From Biformimicrobium ophioploci (GTDB lineage: Bacteria > Pseudomonadota > Gammaproteobacteria > Pseudomonadales > Cellvibrionaceae): 64,000 nt of DNA. The notes beneath the pieces are model-generated. The model did not search any database. It was not told the DNA's origin and saw nothing but the letters and a program-made list of their open reading frames with translations. Location of the stretch: contig NZ_BSYJ01000001.1 of assembly GCF_030270605.1 (NCBI RefSeq), positions 1 to 64,000 of the forward strand, written 5' to 3'. The position numbers and the translations under genes are program-made. This document shows, in pieces, positions 35,969 to 46,993 of this stretch (position 1 is its first letter; every line of letters begins with the position of its first letter).

Positions 35969-36089
35969 CTGAGGGGCCACCCGGGCCCTTGCAGTGGCCT
36001 TTCCGTGACCGATACGGACTGCTACAAACCCAGGGCAGTTTGCACACAAACTGAGTAATTTTTCGCTTTCCTGAGTCACTTTCAGGCGC

Positions 36090-36095
36090 TATCAT
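36090..36095 (+). promoter_or_regulatory. Candidate -10 box for dusB-fis
   Basis: TATCAT (36090-36095) is followed by a GC-rich discriminator AGGCGGCC about 50 bases before dusB. I see only a poor -35 (around TTTCCT, 36067-36072). A weak core with a GC-rich discriminator fits growth-rate-controlled fis promoters, but support is thin. Confidence 0.3.
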
Positions 36096-36144
36096 AGGCG
36101 GCCTTTTTGCCGACTGAGCAAAAACTCCACAAAAGGCCTGATTT

Positions 36145-37146
36145 GTGACCGACAGGACAATCCAGATTGGCGACTACCAGATTGACGTGCCGGTAATCCT
36201 GGCACCGATGGCTGGCGTCACCGATCGACCATTCCGTCAACTTTGCCGTCGTATGGGAGCCGGCCTGGTTGTTTCGGAAATGGTCACCTCGGACACGCGC
36301 CTTTGGGACACCCGCAAGTCACGCCAGAGGCTGCAGCACGACGGTGAACCTGCCCCGATTTCGGTGCAGATCGCCGGCGGCGACCCGCAGATGATGGCTG
36401 ATGCAGCGGTGCAAAACGTCGCCCGTGGCGCCCAGATCATTGACCTGAACATGGGCTGTCCGGCGAAGAAGGTCTGCAAGAAGGCAGCGGGCTCCGCCCT
36501 GCTGAGAGACGAAAAACTGGTCAAAGATATTCTGGAATCAGTCGTTCAATCCGTCTCTGTACCAGTGACACTGAAAATTCGCACGGGCTGGAGCCCGGAA
36601 ATGCGTAACGGCGTCACTATTGCAAAAATCGCTGAAGATGCAGGTATTGCAGCGCTGGCGGTGCACGGTCGAACCCGTGCCTGCGCTTTCCGGGGCAGCG
36701 TTGAATACGACACGATCGCAGAGATTGTCTCCGCCGTGTCCATGCCGGTCTTTGCCAACGGCGATATTTGCAGTCCGGAAAAGGCCCGCGAAGTGCTGGA
36801 TTACACCGGCGCAGCTGCCGTCATGATCGGCCGCGCGGCCCAGGGAAGACCATGGATCTTTCGGGAAATAAGCCATTACCTGGCTACAGGGGAATATTTG
36901 CCCGAACCTTCACTGGAAGAAGTCAGGGACATACTGCTCGACCATCTGGGAGAGCTGCACCGTTTCTACGGTGAAATCATGGGGGTCCGTATCGCCCGCA
37001 AACACGTGGGTTGGTACCTGAAGACACTCGCCGGCGGCGAGACCTTTCGAGGGGACTTCAACAAACTGGAAAGCGCAGAAGCACAACATGCCAGCGTTCG
37101 GACCTGGTTCGAACGCCAAATAAATAGAGAGGCACAAGCGGCATGA
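36145..37146 (+). CDS. dusB: tRNA-dihydrouridine synthase B
   Basis: FMN-dependent reduction of uridines in the tRNA D-loop. The 333-residue product (GTG start) has the family opening [15 protein letters not shown], the catalytic Cys in [34 protein letters not shown] and [13 protein letters not shown]. Its stop overlaps the fis start (ATGA), the conserved dusB-fis operon of gammaproteobacteria. Confidence 0.96.
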   Translation: MTDRTIQIGDYQIDVPVILAPMAGVTDRPFRQLCRRMGAGLVVSEMVTSDTRLWDTRKSRQRLQHDGEPAPISVQIAGGDPQMMADAAVQNVARGAQIIDLNMGCPAKKVCKKAAGSALLRDEKLVKDILESVVQSVSVPVTLKIRTGWSPEMRNGVTIAKIAEDAGIAALAVHGRTRACAFRGSVEYDTIAEIVSAVSMPVFANGDICSPEKAREVLDYTGAAAVMIGRAAQGRPWIFREISHYLATGEYLPEPSLEEVRDILLDHLGELHRFYGEIMGVRIARKHVGWYLKTLAGGETFRGDFNKLESAEAQHASVRTWFERQINREAQAA

Positions 37147-37451
37147 ATAACGAAGCACTGATTGCAGAAGCAACCACAGAAGCATCCAATGGGGGCGTAC
37201 AATCACAGCTGCAACAACCGCAACAGCAGTCTCTTAGAGACGCGGTTGAGCACGCTATGGAAAACTACTTCCGTCATCTCGACGGACAGATGGTTACCGA
37301 TGTGTACGATATGGTTTTGTCAGAAATTGAAGCGCCAATGCTGGAAGTCGTGATGAAGTACACCCGTCACAACCAGACCCGCGCGGCACAAATGCTGGGC
37401 CTCAACCGGGGAACCCTGCGCAAGAAGCTCAAGCGCTACGGCCTGCTTTGA
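37143..37451 (+). CDS. fis: DNA-binding protein Fis
   Basis: Nucleoid protein that bends DNA and activates rRNA promoters during fast growth; three rRNA-type promoters lie at the left end of the window. The 102-residue product has the N-terminal activation arm and a C-terminal helix-turn-helix (about 75-98) with [22 protein letters not shown]. It is translationally coupled to dusB and followed by a strong terminator. Confidence 0.96.
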   Translation: MNNEALIAEATTEASNGGVQSQLQQPQQQSLRDAVEHAMENYFRHLDGQMVTDVYDMVLSEIEAPMLEVVMKYTRHNQTRAAQMLGLNRGTLRKKLKRYGLL

Positions 37452-37490
37452 GCAGCCAGACCGACCTGCCGGCCCAAGCGCCGGACATGT

Positions 37491-37526
37491 AAAGGGGTGA
37501 GTTTTTCTCGCCCCTTTTCGTTTTTT
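37491..37526 (+). terminator. Rho-independent terminator after dusB-fis
   Basis: AAAGGGGTGAG (37491-37501) pairs with CTCGCCCCTTT (37507-37517) with one G-U pair and a TTTTT loop, followed by a T-rich tract ending TTTTTT (37521-37526). It lies 40 bases after the fis stop. Confidence 0.9.
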
Positions 37527-37682
37527 GGCCAGACGCAAATTAGCGATGGCCGATATGTGTGTGAAACTGTTCATTCACACCCCCTCCGGGTGGCATAATG
37601 CCGCCCCGCAGACCGCCGTCGCGCGGCCTGCCCGAGCCATCGAAAGACCAGAGCCATCTATACAATAGGTACGAGACCCCTC

Positions 37683-39251
37683 ATGACCGATATCTCCCCC
37701 ATCCGCCGCGCACTGATCAGCGTGTCCGACAAGACCGGTATCGTGGAATTCGCCAGCGCCCTCGCGGCTCGCGGCGTTGAACTCCTGTCCACTGGCGGCA
37801 CCTTCCGCAAATTGCAGGAAAGCGGCATCGCGGTAACCGAAGTATCCGACTACACCGGTTTCCCGGAAATGATGGACGGCCGCGTCAAGACCCTGCACCC
37901 GAAAGTGCACGGCGGCATCCTCGGCCGGCGCGGCACCGACGACAGCGTGATGTCCGAGCACGGCATCGATGCGATCGACATGGTGGTGGTCAACCTGTAC
38001 CCGTTTGAGCAGACGGTGGCCAACCCGGACTGCAGCCTCGCGGATGCGATCGAGAATATCGACATCGGCGGCCCGACCATGGTGCGCGCCGCAGCCAAGA
38101 ACCACAAAGATGTGGCCATCGTGGTCAATGCCGCTGACTACGACAGCATCCTCGCAGAGCTGAAAGAACAGGATGGCCTGTCCTTCAAGACCCGTTTCGA
38201 CCTGGCGGTGAAGGCGTTCGAACACACCGCCGGCTATGACGGCGCCATTGCCAGCTACCTCGGCGCGCGCCTGGGCGATACGCCGGAGCAGTTCCCGCGC
38301 ACCTTCAATACCCAGTTCATCAAGGCGCAGGACATGCGCTACGGCGAGAACCCGCACCAGAATTCTGCGTTCTATGTAGAGAAAAACCCGGCCGAGGCCT
38401 GCATTGCCACCGCCACCCAGCTGCAGGGCAAGGCGCTGTCCTACAACAATATTGCCGATACCGATGCTGCGCTCGAGTGCGTCAAGTCATTCGAAGAGCC
38501 AGCCTGTGTCATCATCAAGCACGCCAACCCCTGCGGTGTGGCGGTTGCCGGCAGCATCCTCGAGGCGTACGAGCAGGCCTACCTGACGGACACCGAATCC
38601 GCGTTCGGCGGCATCATTGCGTTCAACCGCGAGCTGGATGCTGCCACCGCCAAGGCCATTGTCGACCGCCAGTTTGTCGAGGTTATCATCGCGCCGAGCA
38701 TCTCCGCCGACGCCCAGGCGGTAGTGGCGGAGAAGAAGAACGTACGCCTGCTGGCCTGCGGCGAGTGGGGCGCCGAGCGCGCCGCGGCATTCGACTTCAA
38801 ACGCGTCAACGGCGGCCTGCTGGTTCAGGACCGCGACAACGGCATGGTCAGTGCATCTGACCTCAAGGTAGTCACCAAACGCCAGCCGACCGAACAGGAA
38901 ATCCGCGACCTGCTGTTTACCTGGAAAGTGGCCAAATTCGTCAAGTCCAATGCCATCGTCTACGGCAAGGACGGCCGCACCATCGGCGTCGGCGCTGGCC
39001 AGATGAGCCGCGTCAACTCCGCCCGCATCGCCGCCATCAAGGCCGAACATGCGGGCCTCGAAGTACAGGGCTCCGTCATGGCGAGCGACGCTTTCTTCCC
39101 GTTCCGCGATGGCATCGACAATGCGGCCAAGGTGGGCGTGAGCTGCGTGATCCAGCCAGGCGGCTCCATCCGCGATGAGGAAGTCATCGCCGCAGCCGAC
39201 GAACACAACATGGCGATGGTATTTACCTCCATGCGCCACTTCCGCCACTGA
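37683..39251 (+). CDS. purH: Bifunctional AICAR transformylase/IMP cyclohydrolase
   Basis: Catalyses the last two steps of IMP synthesis. The 522-residue product has an N-terminal IMP cyclohydrolase (MGS-like) domain with [34 protein letters not shown]-type sequence and [16 protein letters not shown], and a C-terminal transformylase domain with KHANPCGVA and RMSRVNSAR-like sequence (here [13 protein letters not shown]). It is followed after 15 bases by purD. Confidence 0.97.
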   Translation: MTDISPIRRALISVSDKTGIVEFASALAARGVELLSTGGTFRKLQESGIAVTEVSDYTGFPEMMDGRVKTLHPKVHGGILGRRGTDDSVMSEHGIDAIDMVVVNLYPFEQTVANPDCSLADAIENIDIGGPTMVRAAAKNHKDVAIVVNAADYDSILAELKEQDGLSFKTRFDLAVKAFEHTAGYDGAIASYLGARLGDTPEQFPRTFNTQFIKAQDMRYGENPHQNSAFYVEKNPAEACIATATQLQGKALSYNNIADTDAALECVKSFEEPACVIIKHANPCGVAVAGSILEAYEQAYLTDTESAFGGIIAFNRELDAATAKAIVDRQFVEVIIAPSISADAQAVVAEKKNVRLLACGEWGAERAAAFDFKRVNGGLLVQDRDNGMVSASDLKVVTKRQPTEQEIRDLLFTWKVAKFVKSNAIVYGKDGRTIGVGAGQMSRVNSARIAAIKAEHAGLEVQGSVMASDAFFPFRDGIDNAAKVGVSCVIQPGGSIRDEEVIAAADEHNMAMVFTSMRHFRH

Positions 39252-39266
39252 TAAGGGGAACAGACA

Positions 39267-40550
39267 ATGAATATTCTGGTGATTGGCTCCGGTGGCCGCG
39301 AACACGCACTGGCCTGGAAGGCAGCGCAGGGTAAGGATGTCGAGAAGGTTTTCGTGGCGCCGGGCAATGCCGGCACCGCGCTGGAGGACAAGCTGGAAAA
39401 CGTCGCCATCGGTGTGGGCAACTTCGAGGCGCTGGCGGACTTCGCCGAGCAAAACGACGTGGCACTGACCATCGTCGGCCCCGAAGCACCACTGGTGGAT
39501 GGCATCGTCGACTTCTTCAACGCCCGCGGCCTGGCCTGCTTTGGCCCGAGCAAGGGCGCGGCGCAACTGGAAGGCTCCAAGGCCTTCACCAAGGATTTCC
39601 TCGCCCGTCACGACATCCCAACCGCAGCCTACGGCAACTTCACCGAAGTGGAGCCGGCACTGGAGTTCGTCCACAAGATGGGCGCCCCCATCGTGATCAA
39701 GGCCGACGGTCTTGCAGCGGGCAAGGGCGTGATTGTGGCGGAATCTGTGCAGCAGGCAGAGATGGCCGTGCGCGACATGCTGTCCGGCAATGCTTTCGGC
39801 GATGCCGGCTGCCGCGTGGTGGTGGAAGAGTTCCTCGAAGGTGAGGAAGCCAGCTTTATCGTTATGGTCGATGGCGAGAACATCCTGCCGATGGCCACCA
39901 GCCAGGACCACAAACGTGTGGGCGACGGCGATACCGGCCCCAACACCGGCGGCATGGGTGCCTACTCGCCGGCACCGGTGGTCACTGACAGCGTATTCCG
40001 GCGCATCATGGCCGAAGTGATCGAGCCCACCGTCAAGGGTATGGCAGCCGAGGGCAACGATTACACCGGCTTCCTCTACGCCGGACTGATGATCACCCTG
40101 GACGGCACCCCCAAGGTCATTGAATATAACTGCCGCTTCGGCGACCCGGAAACCCAGCCGATCATGATGCGCCTGCAGTCCGACCTGGTGGCACTGTGCC
40201 AGGCGGCGCTGGAAAAACGCCTCGACCAGGCCAGCGCAGAATGGGATTCCCGCCCTGCGCTGGGCGTGGTACTCGCCGCAGGCGGCTACCCGGGCAGCTA
40301 CCGCAAGGGCGATGCCATCAGCGGCCTCGACGCCGAAACCGGCAGCGATGCCAAGGTGTTCCACGCTGGTACGGCCCTGGACGGTGAGCGAGTGGTCACC
40401 AACGGCGGCCGCGTACTCTGCGCCACCGCACTGGGTAACAGCATCAGCGAGGCGCAGCAGGGCGCCTACGAGGCCGCCAAGCGCATCCACTGGGACGGCG
40501 TGTTCTGGCGCTCTGACATCGGTTACCGGGCAGTCGCGCGCGAATCCTGA
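39267..40550 (+). CDS. purD: Phosphoribosylamine-glycine ligase
   Basis: ATP-grasp ligase for the second step of purine synthesis (GAR synthetase). The 427-residue product has the opening [18 protein letters not shown], the ATP-grasp segment [33 protein letters not shown] and [12 protein letters not shown]. It shares a transcript with purH, as in Pseudomonas. Confidence 0.97.
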   Translation: MNILVIGSGGREHALAWKAAQGKDVEKVFVAPGNAGTALEDKLENVAIGVGNFEALADFAEQNDVALTIVGPEAPLVDGIVDFFNARGLACFGPSKGAAQLEGSKAFTKDFLARHDIPTAAYGNFTEVEPALEFVHKMGAPIVIKADGLAAGKGVIVAESVQQAEMAVRDMLSGNAFGDAGCRVVVEEFLEGEEASFIVMVDGENILPMATSQDHKRVGDGDTGPNTGGMGAYSPAPVVTDSVFRRIMAEVIEPTVKGMAAEGNDYTGFLYAGLMITLDGTPKVIEYNCRFGDPETQPIMMRLQSDLVALCQAALEKRLDQASAEWDSRPALGVVLAAGGYPGSYRKGDAISGLDAETGSDAKVFHAGTALDGERVVTNGGRVLCATALGNSISEAQQGAYEAAKRIHWDGVFWRSDIGYRAVARES

Positions 40551-40591
40551 GCCGGATTGCGGCGCGCGGCGCGGCGGAGTAAATTTGTGGT

Positions 40592-41236
40592 ATGAGTGAA
40601 AGAAACCTGAGCGGCATTGACCGTTTGATCCTGGGCGCAGACCGCGCCCTGCGCACCCTCAGTACGCGGGCCACCAGCAGCACCCGGCCGTCTCCGGCCA
40701 ATGCGGAGCCGCACGCCGAGCTGGACAACGCCGAGCGCCGCCATGCCGCGGGCCTGATGCGCGTCAACCACTCCGGTGAGGTTTGCGCCCAGGCGCTGTA
40801 CCAGGGCCAGGCACTGACTGCCAAGCTGCCCGAAGTGCGCGAAGAGATGGAACACGCTGCGGAAGAGGAAGTGGACCACCTCGCCTGGTGTGAACAGCGC
40901 CTGCGCGACCTCGACAGCCGCCCGAGCCTGCTCAACCCGCTGTGGTACGGCCTGTCCTTCGGCATCGGAGCGGTAGCTGGCAAGGTCAGCGACCGCATGA
41001 GCCTGGGCTTTGTAGCCGCCACGGAAGAGCAGGTGTGCAAGCACCTGGAGAGTCACCTGCAGAGCCTGCCGGAACAGGACCAGAAGAGTCGTGCCGTTGT
41101 GGAACAGATGCTGGTGGATGAGGCCAGGCACGCGCACACTGCGCTGGAGGCCGGTGGGCACCGCTTCCCGGCGCCGGTGAAGGGCGTCATGACCCTTGTG
41201 TCCAAGGCGATGACCAAGAGCAGTTACAAAATCTAA
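40592..41236 (+). CDS. coq7: 2-polyprenyl-3-methyl-6-methoxy-1,4-benzoquinone monooxygenase
   Basis: Di-iron hydroxylase of ubiquinone biosynthesis, membrane-associated. The 214-residue product has the ferritin-like iron ligands: E in [19 protein letters not shown], ExxH in [11 protein letters not shown] in [11 protein letters not shown], and ExxH in [10 protein letters not shown]. It ends just before a set of tandem hairpins that face the convergent osmC-like gene. coq7 neighbours the OsmC gene and vfr in Pseudomonas as well. Confidence 0.94.
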   Translation: MSERNLSGIDRLILGADRALRTLSTRATSSTRPSPANAEPHAELDNAERRHAAGLMRVNHSGEVCAQALYQGQALTAKLPEVREEMEHAAEEEVDHLAWCEQRLRDLDSRPSLLNPLWYGLSFGIGAVAGKVSDRMSLGFVAATEEQVCKHLESHLQSLPEQDQKSRAVVEQMLVDEARHAHTALEAGGHRFPAPVKGVMTLVSKAMTKSSYKI

Positions 41237-41247
41237 CGTGAACGTAA

Positions 41248-41352
41248 GGGGTCAGAGCTTCTGCTCTGCCCCAATAATCGACCCGAGGGGTCAGATCGCT
41301 GGCTCTGACCCCAGCAATCGACCTGAGGGGTCAGAGCTTGCGCTCTGACCCC
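41248..41352. repeat. Three tandem GGGGTCAGAGC hairpins between coq7 and the osmC-like gene
   Basis: Three imperfect copies of a unit of about 40 bases, each with the palindrome GGGGTCAGAGC...GCTCTGACCCC: 41248-41272, 41287-41312 and 41327-41352, joined by AATCGACC(C/T)GA spacers. They resemble dispersed GGGGTCAGAGC palindromes known in many proteobacterial genomes. At the 3' ends of convergent genes they could act as bidirectional transcription barriers. They are too short and too palindromic to be a CRISPR array. Confidence 0.85.
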
Positions 41353-41362
41353 ACTTATCAAT

Positions 41363-41770
41363 TCAAATCTCTTCGATGCGGTAGCCGTGGGTAATCTCCA
41401 CACCCGCATTACCGAGCATGATGGAAGCGGAACAGTATTTCTCCGCCGACAGCTCCACCGCCCGCGCCACCTGGGTCTCCTTGATATTGCGGCCGGTGAC
41501 CACGAACTCCAGGTGAATCTTCTCAAACGGTGACGGCACGGTATCGGGGCGCTCCGCGGTCAGTTCACAACGACAGCCGATCACATCCTGACGCGCCTTC
41601 TGCAGGATGGACACCACGTCCACTGAAGAGCAACCGCCAACACCCAGCAGGATCATCTCCATCGGGCCGACGGCATTCTTCTTCTCGCCGGCTTCCATCA
41701 CCACCGCGTTGCCGCTGGGAGACTCGCCCACAAACATTTCACCATTTACCCAGGTTACGGTTGCCTTCAT
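41363..41770 (-). CDS. OsmC-family protein, YhfA-like
   Basis: The OsmC/Ohr fold reduces organic hydroperoxides through a Cys pair. The 135-residue product starts at the ATG at 41770, with GGAGG eight bases upstream. The conserved cysteines are in VGGCSSVDVVSIL and AEKYCSASIML, matching the YhfA-type branch. It lies next to crp as in Pseudomonas (PA0653-type gene beside vfr). Substrate unknown. Confidence 0.88.
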   Translation of the reverse strand: MKATVTWVNGEMFVGESPSGNAVVMEAGEKKNAVGPMEMILLGVGGCSSVDVVSILQKARQDVIGCRCELTAERPDTVPSPFEKIHLEFVVTGRNIKETQVARAVELSAEKYCSASIMLGNAGVEITHGYRIEEI

Positions 41771-41912
41771 TGATTGTGCCTCCAAAGCAACGGTCAAAAT
41801 CGAGGTGCGCAAGCTTAACACAGGCGGCAATTGACCCGGGCGCTCTAGCCCGTTAGCCTGCTTGTTTCGCCTTCGTTGCGGGGCACCACCCCGGGCTGGG
41901 CGCGATTGAAAC

Positions 41913-41986
41913 AGTGGTACAAGTCACACAATCAGCGATTGGTGGGCGGGGCCCCTTTTGAGACGCGGTTTTTACCGCCATAATTT
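41913..41986 (+). promoter_or_regulatory. Candidate crp promoter with a CRP-like site
   Basis: TTGAGA (41958-41963), 17 bases, TAATTT (41981-41986) form a plausible sigma-70 promoter ending 45 bases before the crp start. Upstream, AGTGGTACAAGTCACA (41913-41928) matches the CRP consensus at about 7 of the 10 half-site positions and would be centred near -72, a class I activator position. Autoregulation is inferred, not shown. Confidence 0.45.
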
Positions 41987-42031
41987 GCACTAAACGGGAT
42001 TTCCGTACCGATAATAATAAGGAGCAGGTCC

Positions 42032-42664
42032 GTGGTTGATGCGACCCACCCCTCATTGCAGAGCAAGATGGAAGATTTTCTTGGCCACTGCCACCGGCGC
42101 CGCTATCCGGCGAAGAGCACGATCATCTATGCCGGCGATCGCTGCGAATCCCTCTACTTCATCGTGCGCGGCTCCGTCACCGTCCTGATCGAGGACGACG
42201 AAGGTCGCGAAATGATCATCGCCTACCTCAACGATGGCGACTTCTTCGGCGAGATGGGCCTGTTCGAACAGGACACCCGCAGTGCCTGGGTGCGGACCAA
42301 GACTGAATGTGAAGTCGCAGAGATTTCCTACACCAAGTTCCTGGAACTCACCAAGCAACAGCCCGAATTCCTGTTCGCCCTGGCCACCCAGATGGCCCAT
42401 CGCCTGCGCAGCACTACCCGCAAGGTGGGTGACCTGGCGTTCCTCGATGTGACCGGTCGCGTTGCACGCACCCTGCTGGACCTATGCCACGAGCCCGATG
42501 CCATGACCCATCCGGACGGCATGCAGATCAAGATCACCCGCCAGGAAATCGGCCGTATCGTCGGCTGTTCGCGCGAGATGGTGGGGCGGGTACTCAAGAC
42601 CCTCGAGGAACAGGGCCTGGTATCCGTAAAAGGCAAGACAATGGTGGTCTACGGCACCCGGTAG
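42032..42664 (+). CDS. crp: cAMP-responsive regulator, Crp/Vfr type
   Basis: Global transcription factor. The 210-residue product (GTG start, AAGGAG seven bases upstream) has a cyclic-nucleotide-binding domain with [20 protein letters not shown], in which the Arg-Ser pair contacts cAMP, the dimer helix (about 110-138), and a C-terminal helix-turn-helix with [20 protein letters not shown]. It most resembles Pseudomonas Vfr. Confidence 0.95.
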   Translation: MVDATHPSLQSKMEDFLGHCHRRRYPAKSTIIYAGDRCESLYFIVRGSVTVLIEDDEGREMIIAYLNDGDFFGEMGLFEQDTRSAWVRTKTECEVAEISYTKFLELTKQQPEFLFALATQMAHRLRSTTRKVGDLAFLDVTGRVARTLLDLCHEPDAMTHPDGMQIKITRQEIGRIVGCSREMVGRVLKTLEEQGLVSVKGKTMVVYGTR

Positions 42665-42682
42665 TTAGAAAGGAGCCGCGCC

Positions 42683-42779
42683 TTTTGCACTGTGACGGTG
42701 TCGGCTCCGTCCTCGGTCGGTCATGTATTACCCATACACTCCCTCCCTGTGGGCGGGGCCTCCTTGTCACAGAGCAAAA
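42683..42779. repeat. Inverted repeat after crp, first of two
   Basis: TTTTGCACTGTGAC (42683-42696) pairs with GTCACAGAGCAAAA (42766-42779), 13 of 14 matching, around a 69-base interior with a smaller TGTATTACCCATACA-like dyad near 42725. Together with the next element it fills most of the 326-base gap between crp and trpC, where I see no gene. Confidence 0.55.
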
Positions 42780-42868
42780 ATCATCGACTCCTAGGTTCTT
42801 TGAGGTAGGCGATCGCCCCCTTCTAGCCGCTAATCACGATCGGTGAACTATCAAAAATAGTCGTGGGA

Positions 42869-42964
42869 GGCAGCGGGGGCAATTTTCAAAACATTTGCCG
42901 AAAGGCGACGTGGTTATCGCTTGAGAGGCGCCGTCAGGCAGTTTTGAAAATTGCCACCGCTGCC
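42869..42964. repeat. Inverted repeat before the trpC 3' end, second of two
   Basis: A 24-base arm (42869-42892) pairs with 42941-42964 with a single mismatch; both contain the core CAATTTTCAAAAC or its complement. A GCCGAAAGGC tetraloop hairpin (42897-42906) lies in the 48-base interior. It is 26 bases from the trpC stop. It may be a bidirectional terminator, a structured RNA or a dispersed palindromic repeat. Confidence 0.6.
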
Positions 42965-42990
42965 CGGAAACTAGCAACTGGCGAATTAGA

Positions 42991-43785
42991 TCAGTGGAAC
43001 ATTTCCAGCAGGCGTCGGCCCGGCTCCTGCTCACGCATAAACGCCTCCCCCACCAGAAACGCATTCACATCGTGGCCACGCATGGCCGCCACATCGTCAA
43101 CCGTATGGATGCCGGACTCCGTAACCACGATCCGGTCTGACGGAATCTGCTCCAGCATGGAAAAAGTCGTATCCAGCTGCACCTCAAAAGTGTGCAGGTT
43201 GCGGTTATTGATCCCGATCAGGCGATTGCCCAACGGCAACGCGCGCTGCAGCTCCTCCGCATTGTGCACCTCCACCAGCACATCCAGGCCCAACTCAGTC
43301 GCAAGGGCGTTCAGCGATTGCATCTGCGCATCGTCGAGGCAGGCCGCGATCAGCAGGATGGCATCTGCCCCCAGTGCGCGCGCCTCATACACCTGGTATG
43401 GATCCACGGTGAAATCCTTGCGCAGTACCGGCAGCCTGACCGCCGCGCGGGCATCCTGCAGGTATTTGTCCGCACCCTGGAAAAAATCCACATCGGTCAG
43501 CACCGACAGGCAGGCTGCACCACCCTTTTCATAGCTCATGGCGATTTCCGCGGGAAGAAAGTCCTCGCGAATCACACCCTTGCTCGGGGAGGCCTTCTTG
43601 ATCTCGGCGATCACAGCCGCCTCACCAGCATTGATGCTGCGCTCGATGGCGGCCACAAAACCACGGCAGGCTGGTGCACTCAGCGCCCGCTCGCGCACTT
43701 CCGCCAGCGGTGCCGTTGCCTGGCGTTCACGCACTTCCTCGTGCTTGCGCGCCACAATTTTTTGCAGGATGGTTGGAATCGTCAT
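42991..43785 (-). CDS. trpC: Indole-3-glycerol-phosphate synthase
   Basis: Tryptophan pathway ring closure. The 264-residue product starts at the ATG at 43785 ([18 protein letters not shown]). It has [45 protein letters not shown] and the catalytic [12 protein letters not shown]. It is not fused to trpF. It is last of the leftward trpE-G-D-C set and 31 bases after trpD. Confidence 0.96.
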   Translation of the reverse strand: MTIPTILQKIVARKHEEVRERQATAPLAEVRERALSAPACRGFVAAIERSINAGEAAVIAEIKKASPSKGVIREDFLPAEIAMSYEKGGAACLSVLTDVDFFQGADKYLQDARAAVRLPVLRKDFTVDPYQVYEARALGADAILLIAACLDDAQMQSLNALATELGLDVLVEVHNAEELQRALPLGNRLIGINNRNLHTFEVQLDTTFSMLEQIPSDRIVVTESGIHTVDDVAAMRGHDVNAFLVGEAFMREQEPGRRLLEMFH

Positions 43786-43816
43786 AACTGCACCGGCCTC
43801 CCCTTGCCGGAATTCT

Positions 43817-44857
43817 TTATTCACAAACGCTGAAACACTCGGTAAACGCCGCCAGCTCGCGGATTTTTTCGCCGCCCAGGCCGCTGGCAATCGCGTCTTG
43901 CGCCATCACCACACCCTGCTGCAGGCTGTCTGCAATACCGCAGACGTAGATGGCGGCACCGGCATTCAGCGCGATCATGTCCGCAGCGCGGCTGGCGTTA
44001 GGCCCGCGCTGCTTGCCGAGCGCGTCCTGGATCAGTGCCAGCGACTCTTCGGCAGTGTCCACTTCCAGGCCGGCCAGCGCGGCGGACTCGATGCCCAGTG
44101 TTTCCGGCGTGATAGTGTATTCATTGAGCGCACCGTCCTTCAGCTCCACCACATGCGTGGGCGCGGCCAGGCTGATCTCATCGAGGCCATCTTCACTGTG
44201 CACCACCATGGCGTGTTCGGAGCCGAAGCGCTGCAGCACCTCCGCCAGCAGACGGCAATAGGCCTTGTCGTATACCCCGATCACCTGGCGGCGTACACCG
44301 GCCGGGTTGGTCAGCGGGCCAAGCAGGTTGAAGATGGTGCGCATCCCCAGCGCCTTGCGCGGGCCGATCGCATGGCGCATGGCACTGTGGTAGGCGGGTG
44401 CAAAGATAAAGCCCACACCGAGTTCATCGACACAGCGCGCGACCTGTTCGCTATCCAGTGACAGGTTGACCCCGGCAGCCTCGAGTACATCGGCGGCGCC
44501 ACTGCTGGAAGACACAGACCGGTTGCCATGCTTGGCGACGCGCCCGCCGGCGGCGGCAATCACAAAGCTGGAAGCGGTGGATACATTGAACAGGTTGGCG
44601 CCGTCACCGCCGGTACCTACGATATCGACGGTGTTCTCGAGGTTGATATGGATCGGGGTCGCGAGGCGGCGCATCACCGCAGCGGCACCGGCAATTTCAT
44701 CGGCGTTCTCGCCGAGCATGCGCAGTGCCACCAGCAAACCGCCGATCTGCGCCTCCTGTGCTTCGCCCTGCATGATGGTGGTCATTACCGCTTCCATCTC
44801 GGCGGCACCCAGGTGCTGTCCCGAAACCAGTTTCGCAATTGCCTTCTGTATATCCAT
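43817..44857 (-). CDS. trpD: Anthranilate phosphoribosyltransferase
   Basis: Transfers the phosphoribosyl group to anthranilate. The 346-residue product has the PRPP loop [17 protein letters not shown], the [19 protein letters not shown] segment, and [12 protein letters not shown]. It is transcribed between trpG and trpC. Confidence 0.96.
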   Translation of the reverse strand: MDIQKAIAKLVSGQHLGAAEMEAVMTTIMQGEAQEAQIGGLLVALRMLGENADEIAGAAAVMRRLATPIHINLENTVDIVGTGGDGANLFNVSTASSFVIAAAGGRVAKHGNRSVSSSSGAADVLEAAGVNLSLDSEQVARCVDELGVGFIFAPAYHSAMRHAIGPRKALGMRTIFNLLGPLTNPAGVRRQVIGVYDKAYCRLLAEVLQRFGSEHAMVVHSEDGLDEISLAAPTHVVELKDGALNEYTITPETLGIESAALAGLEVDTAEESLALIQDALGKQRGPNASRAADMIALNAGAAIYVCGIADSLQQGVVMAQDAIASGLGGEKIRELAAFTECFSVCE

Positions 44858-44900
44858 GGTATTGCCCCTTAGATCCTTGTTGTCGCGGAAGGCTTGAACC

Positions 44901-45479
44901 TTAGCTCTCCAGGAAGTTTCTCAGTAATTCATGGCCGTGCTGGGTCAGGATGGATTCCGGGTGGAACTGCACCCCCTCGATCGGCAGCGTCTTGTGGCGC
45001 ATGCCCATGATTTCATCCACCTGCCCGTCTTCAGTCTGCGTCCAGGCGGTAACCTCGAGACAGTCCGGCAGACTGTCCTTCTCCACCACCAGCGAATGAT
45101 AGCGGGTGGCCTCGAACGGGTTGGAAAGGTCACGGAACACGCCTTCGCCGGCGTGATAGATCGGCGACACCTTGCCGTGCATTACCTGGCGGGCACGCAA
45201 CACCTCGCCACCGAAAACCTGGCCGATACTCTGGTGACCCAGGCAGATACCGAGGATCGGCACCAGCCCGCCGAACTTGCGGATCACCTCCATGGAGATA
45301 CCCGCCTCATTCGGGGTACACGGCCCCGGCGAGATGACGATTCTTTCCGGGTCCATCGCGCTGATCTCATCAACGGTAATGGCATCGTTGCGGCGCACTT
45401 CCACCTGCGCGCCCAGTTCCGCCAGGTACTGCACCACGTTCCAGGTAAAGGAATCGTAGTTGTCGATCATCAGGATCAC
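44901..45479 (-). CDS. trpG: Anthranilate synthase glutamine amidotransferase subunit
   Basis: Supplies ammonia to TrpE. The 192-residue class I amidotransferase has the nucleophile motif [15 protein letters not shown], and the catalytic HPE in [13 protein letters not shown]. The GTG at 45479 is preferred over the ATG at 45470: it overlaps the trpE stop (GTGA) and GGGGGA precedes it by about six bases. Confidence 0.95.
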   Translation of the reverse strand: MILMIDNYDSFTWNVVQYLAELGAQVEVRRNDAITVDEISAMDPERIVISPGPCTPNEAGISMEVIRKFGGLVPILGICLGHQSIGQVFGGEVLRARQVMHGKVSPIYHAGEGVFRDLSNPFEATRYHSLVVEKDSLPDCLEVTAWTQTEDGQVDEIMGMRHKTLPIEGVQFHPESILTQHGHELLRNFLES

Positions 45480-46993
45480 TGGACTTCCCCCTGCTCTGTC
45501 TGCGCCTGCGCCGCACCCTGTACTGGCGCCGAGGCAATGGCCGCAGCGCGGAAAACGGCGCGGGCCTTGTTCATGGTTTCCTTCCACTCGAGTTTTGGCA
45601 CAGAGTCGGCCACAACCCCTGCCCCGGCCTGCACATAGATACGGCCGTTCTTCAGCACCGCGGTGCGAATGGCAATGGCCGTGTCCATATTGCCATTCCA
45701 GGCCAGGTAACCGACGGCACCGCCATAGATGCCGCGCTTTTCCGGCTCCAGACTGTCGATGATTTCCATCGCCCGGATCTTTGGCGCACCGGAAAGAGTG
45801 CCCGCCGGCAGGGCCGCGCGCAGTACATCCATTGCCTTGAGCCCGTCGAGCAGGTCACCGCTGACATTGGAGGTGATATGCATTACATGCGAGTAACGCT
45901 CCACCACCATCTTCTCAGTCAGGCGCACACTGCCGGTCTGTGCAATGCGGCCAACATCATTGCGACCCAGGTCGATCAGCATCAGGTGCTCGGCAATTTC
46001 CTTCGGGTCAGCCAGCAATTCCTGCTCCAGCGCCCTGTCCTCGGCCTCGCTGCGCCCGCGCCGGCGGGTACCGGCGATCGGCCGCACTGTGACCTCACCA
46101 TCCTCGAGACGGGCGAGGATTTCCGGGCTGGAGCCCACCACCTGGTGATCCCCCAGGTCGAGGAAATACATATAGGGCGAAGGATTGAGGCTGCGCAGCG
46201 CGCGATACAGGTTCAGCGGCTCGGCTTCAAACGGTGCGGACAGGCGTTGCGAGAGCACCACCTGCATGGTATCGCCACTGAGTACGTATTCCTTGATATC
46301 CCCTACCGCAGCCTGGAACGCCTGCTCGCCGTAATGGGATTCAAACTCGGTCTCGCACAGGCCCTCAGGTTCCAGCCCCAGCGGCGCTACAGACGGTAAA
46401 GGGTCAGCCAGTGATGCCACCAGCGCGTCCAGGCGCTGCTCGCCCTTCTGCAGCGCATCCGCTTCGGACGGATCAACGTGCACCACCAGGATCAGCTTGC
46501 CGGCCAGGTTGTCGAACACCAGCAGTTCATCGCTGACCATCAGCAGGATATCGGGGCAGTCCAGTTTGTCCGGCGGGGTGCCGGCGCGCAGGCGCGGCTC
46601 GACATAGCGCACGCAGTCGTAGCCGAAATAACCCACCAGGCCTCCGTTGAAACGGGGCAGGTTTTCGAGCTCGGCCACCCGGTAACGCTGGCGAAACGCT
46701 TCGACAAATTCGAGCGGGTCCTCGCAGTGGTGCTGTTCAACCACCTGGCCATCCTGCTCGACGGTCACATTACTGCCCCGGGCGCGCAGAAGCGTGCGCG
46801 CGGGCAGGCCGATAATGGAGTAACGTCCCCATTTCTCCCCGCCCTGGACGGATTCCAGCAGGTAGCTGTATGGGCCGCGCGCCAGTTTCAGGTAGCTGGA
46901 GAGCGGGGTATCGAAGTCGGCGAGTACCTCGCGCACCAGGGGAATGCGGTTAAAGTTTTCCGCGGCGAGGCGGGCAAATTGTTCTGGCTTCAT
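45476..46993 (-). CDS. trpE: Anthranilate synthase component I
   Basis: Converts chorismate to anthranilate with TrpG. The 505-residue product has the LLES feedback element in [18 protein letters not shown], which binds tryptophan, and catalytic stretches [26 protein letters not shown], and [16 protein letters not shown]. Upstream (46994-47236) I see no Trp-rich leader peptide; a weak stem with CTAGT/ACTAG ends (about 47040-47082) is present. Confidence 0.96.
   Translation of the reverse strand: MKPEQFARLAAENFNRIPLVREVLADFDTPLSSYLKLARGPYSYLLESVQGGEKWGRYSIIGLPARTLLRARGSNVTVEQDGQVVEQHHCEDPLEFVEAFRQRYRVAELENLPRFNGGLVGYFGYDCVRYVEPRLRAGTPPDKLDCPDILLMVSDELLVFDNLAGKLILVVHVDPSEADALQKGEQRLDALVASLADPLPSVAPLGLEPEGLCETEFESHYGEQAFQAAVGDIKEYVLSGDTMQVVLSQRLSAPFEAEPLNLYRALRSLNPSPYMYFLDLGDHQVVGSSPEILARLEDGEVTVRPIAGTRRRGRSEAEDRALEQELLADPKEIAEHLMLIDLGRNDVGRIAQTGSVRLTEKMVVERYSHVMHITSNVSGDLLDGLKAMDVLRAALPAGTLSGAPKIRAMEIIDSLEPEKRGIYGGAVGYLAWNGNMDTAIAIRTAVLKNGRIYVQAGAGVVADSVPKLEWKETMNKARAVFRAAAIASAPVQGAAQAQTEQGEVQ

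Noticed and set aside
38487-40490. 667-codon open frame opposite purH and purD
   Set aside because: Antisense shadow of two certain genes, crossing both coding regions and their spacer.
41248-41352. Possible CRISPR array
   Set aside because: The three repeats are palindromic hairpins with near-identical short spacers and no cas genes nearby.
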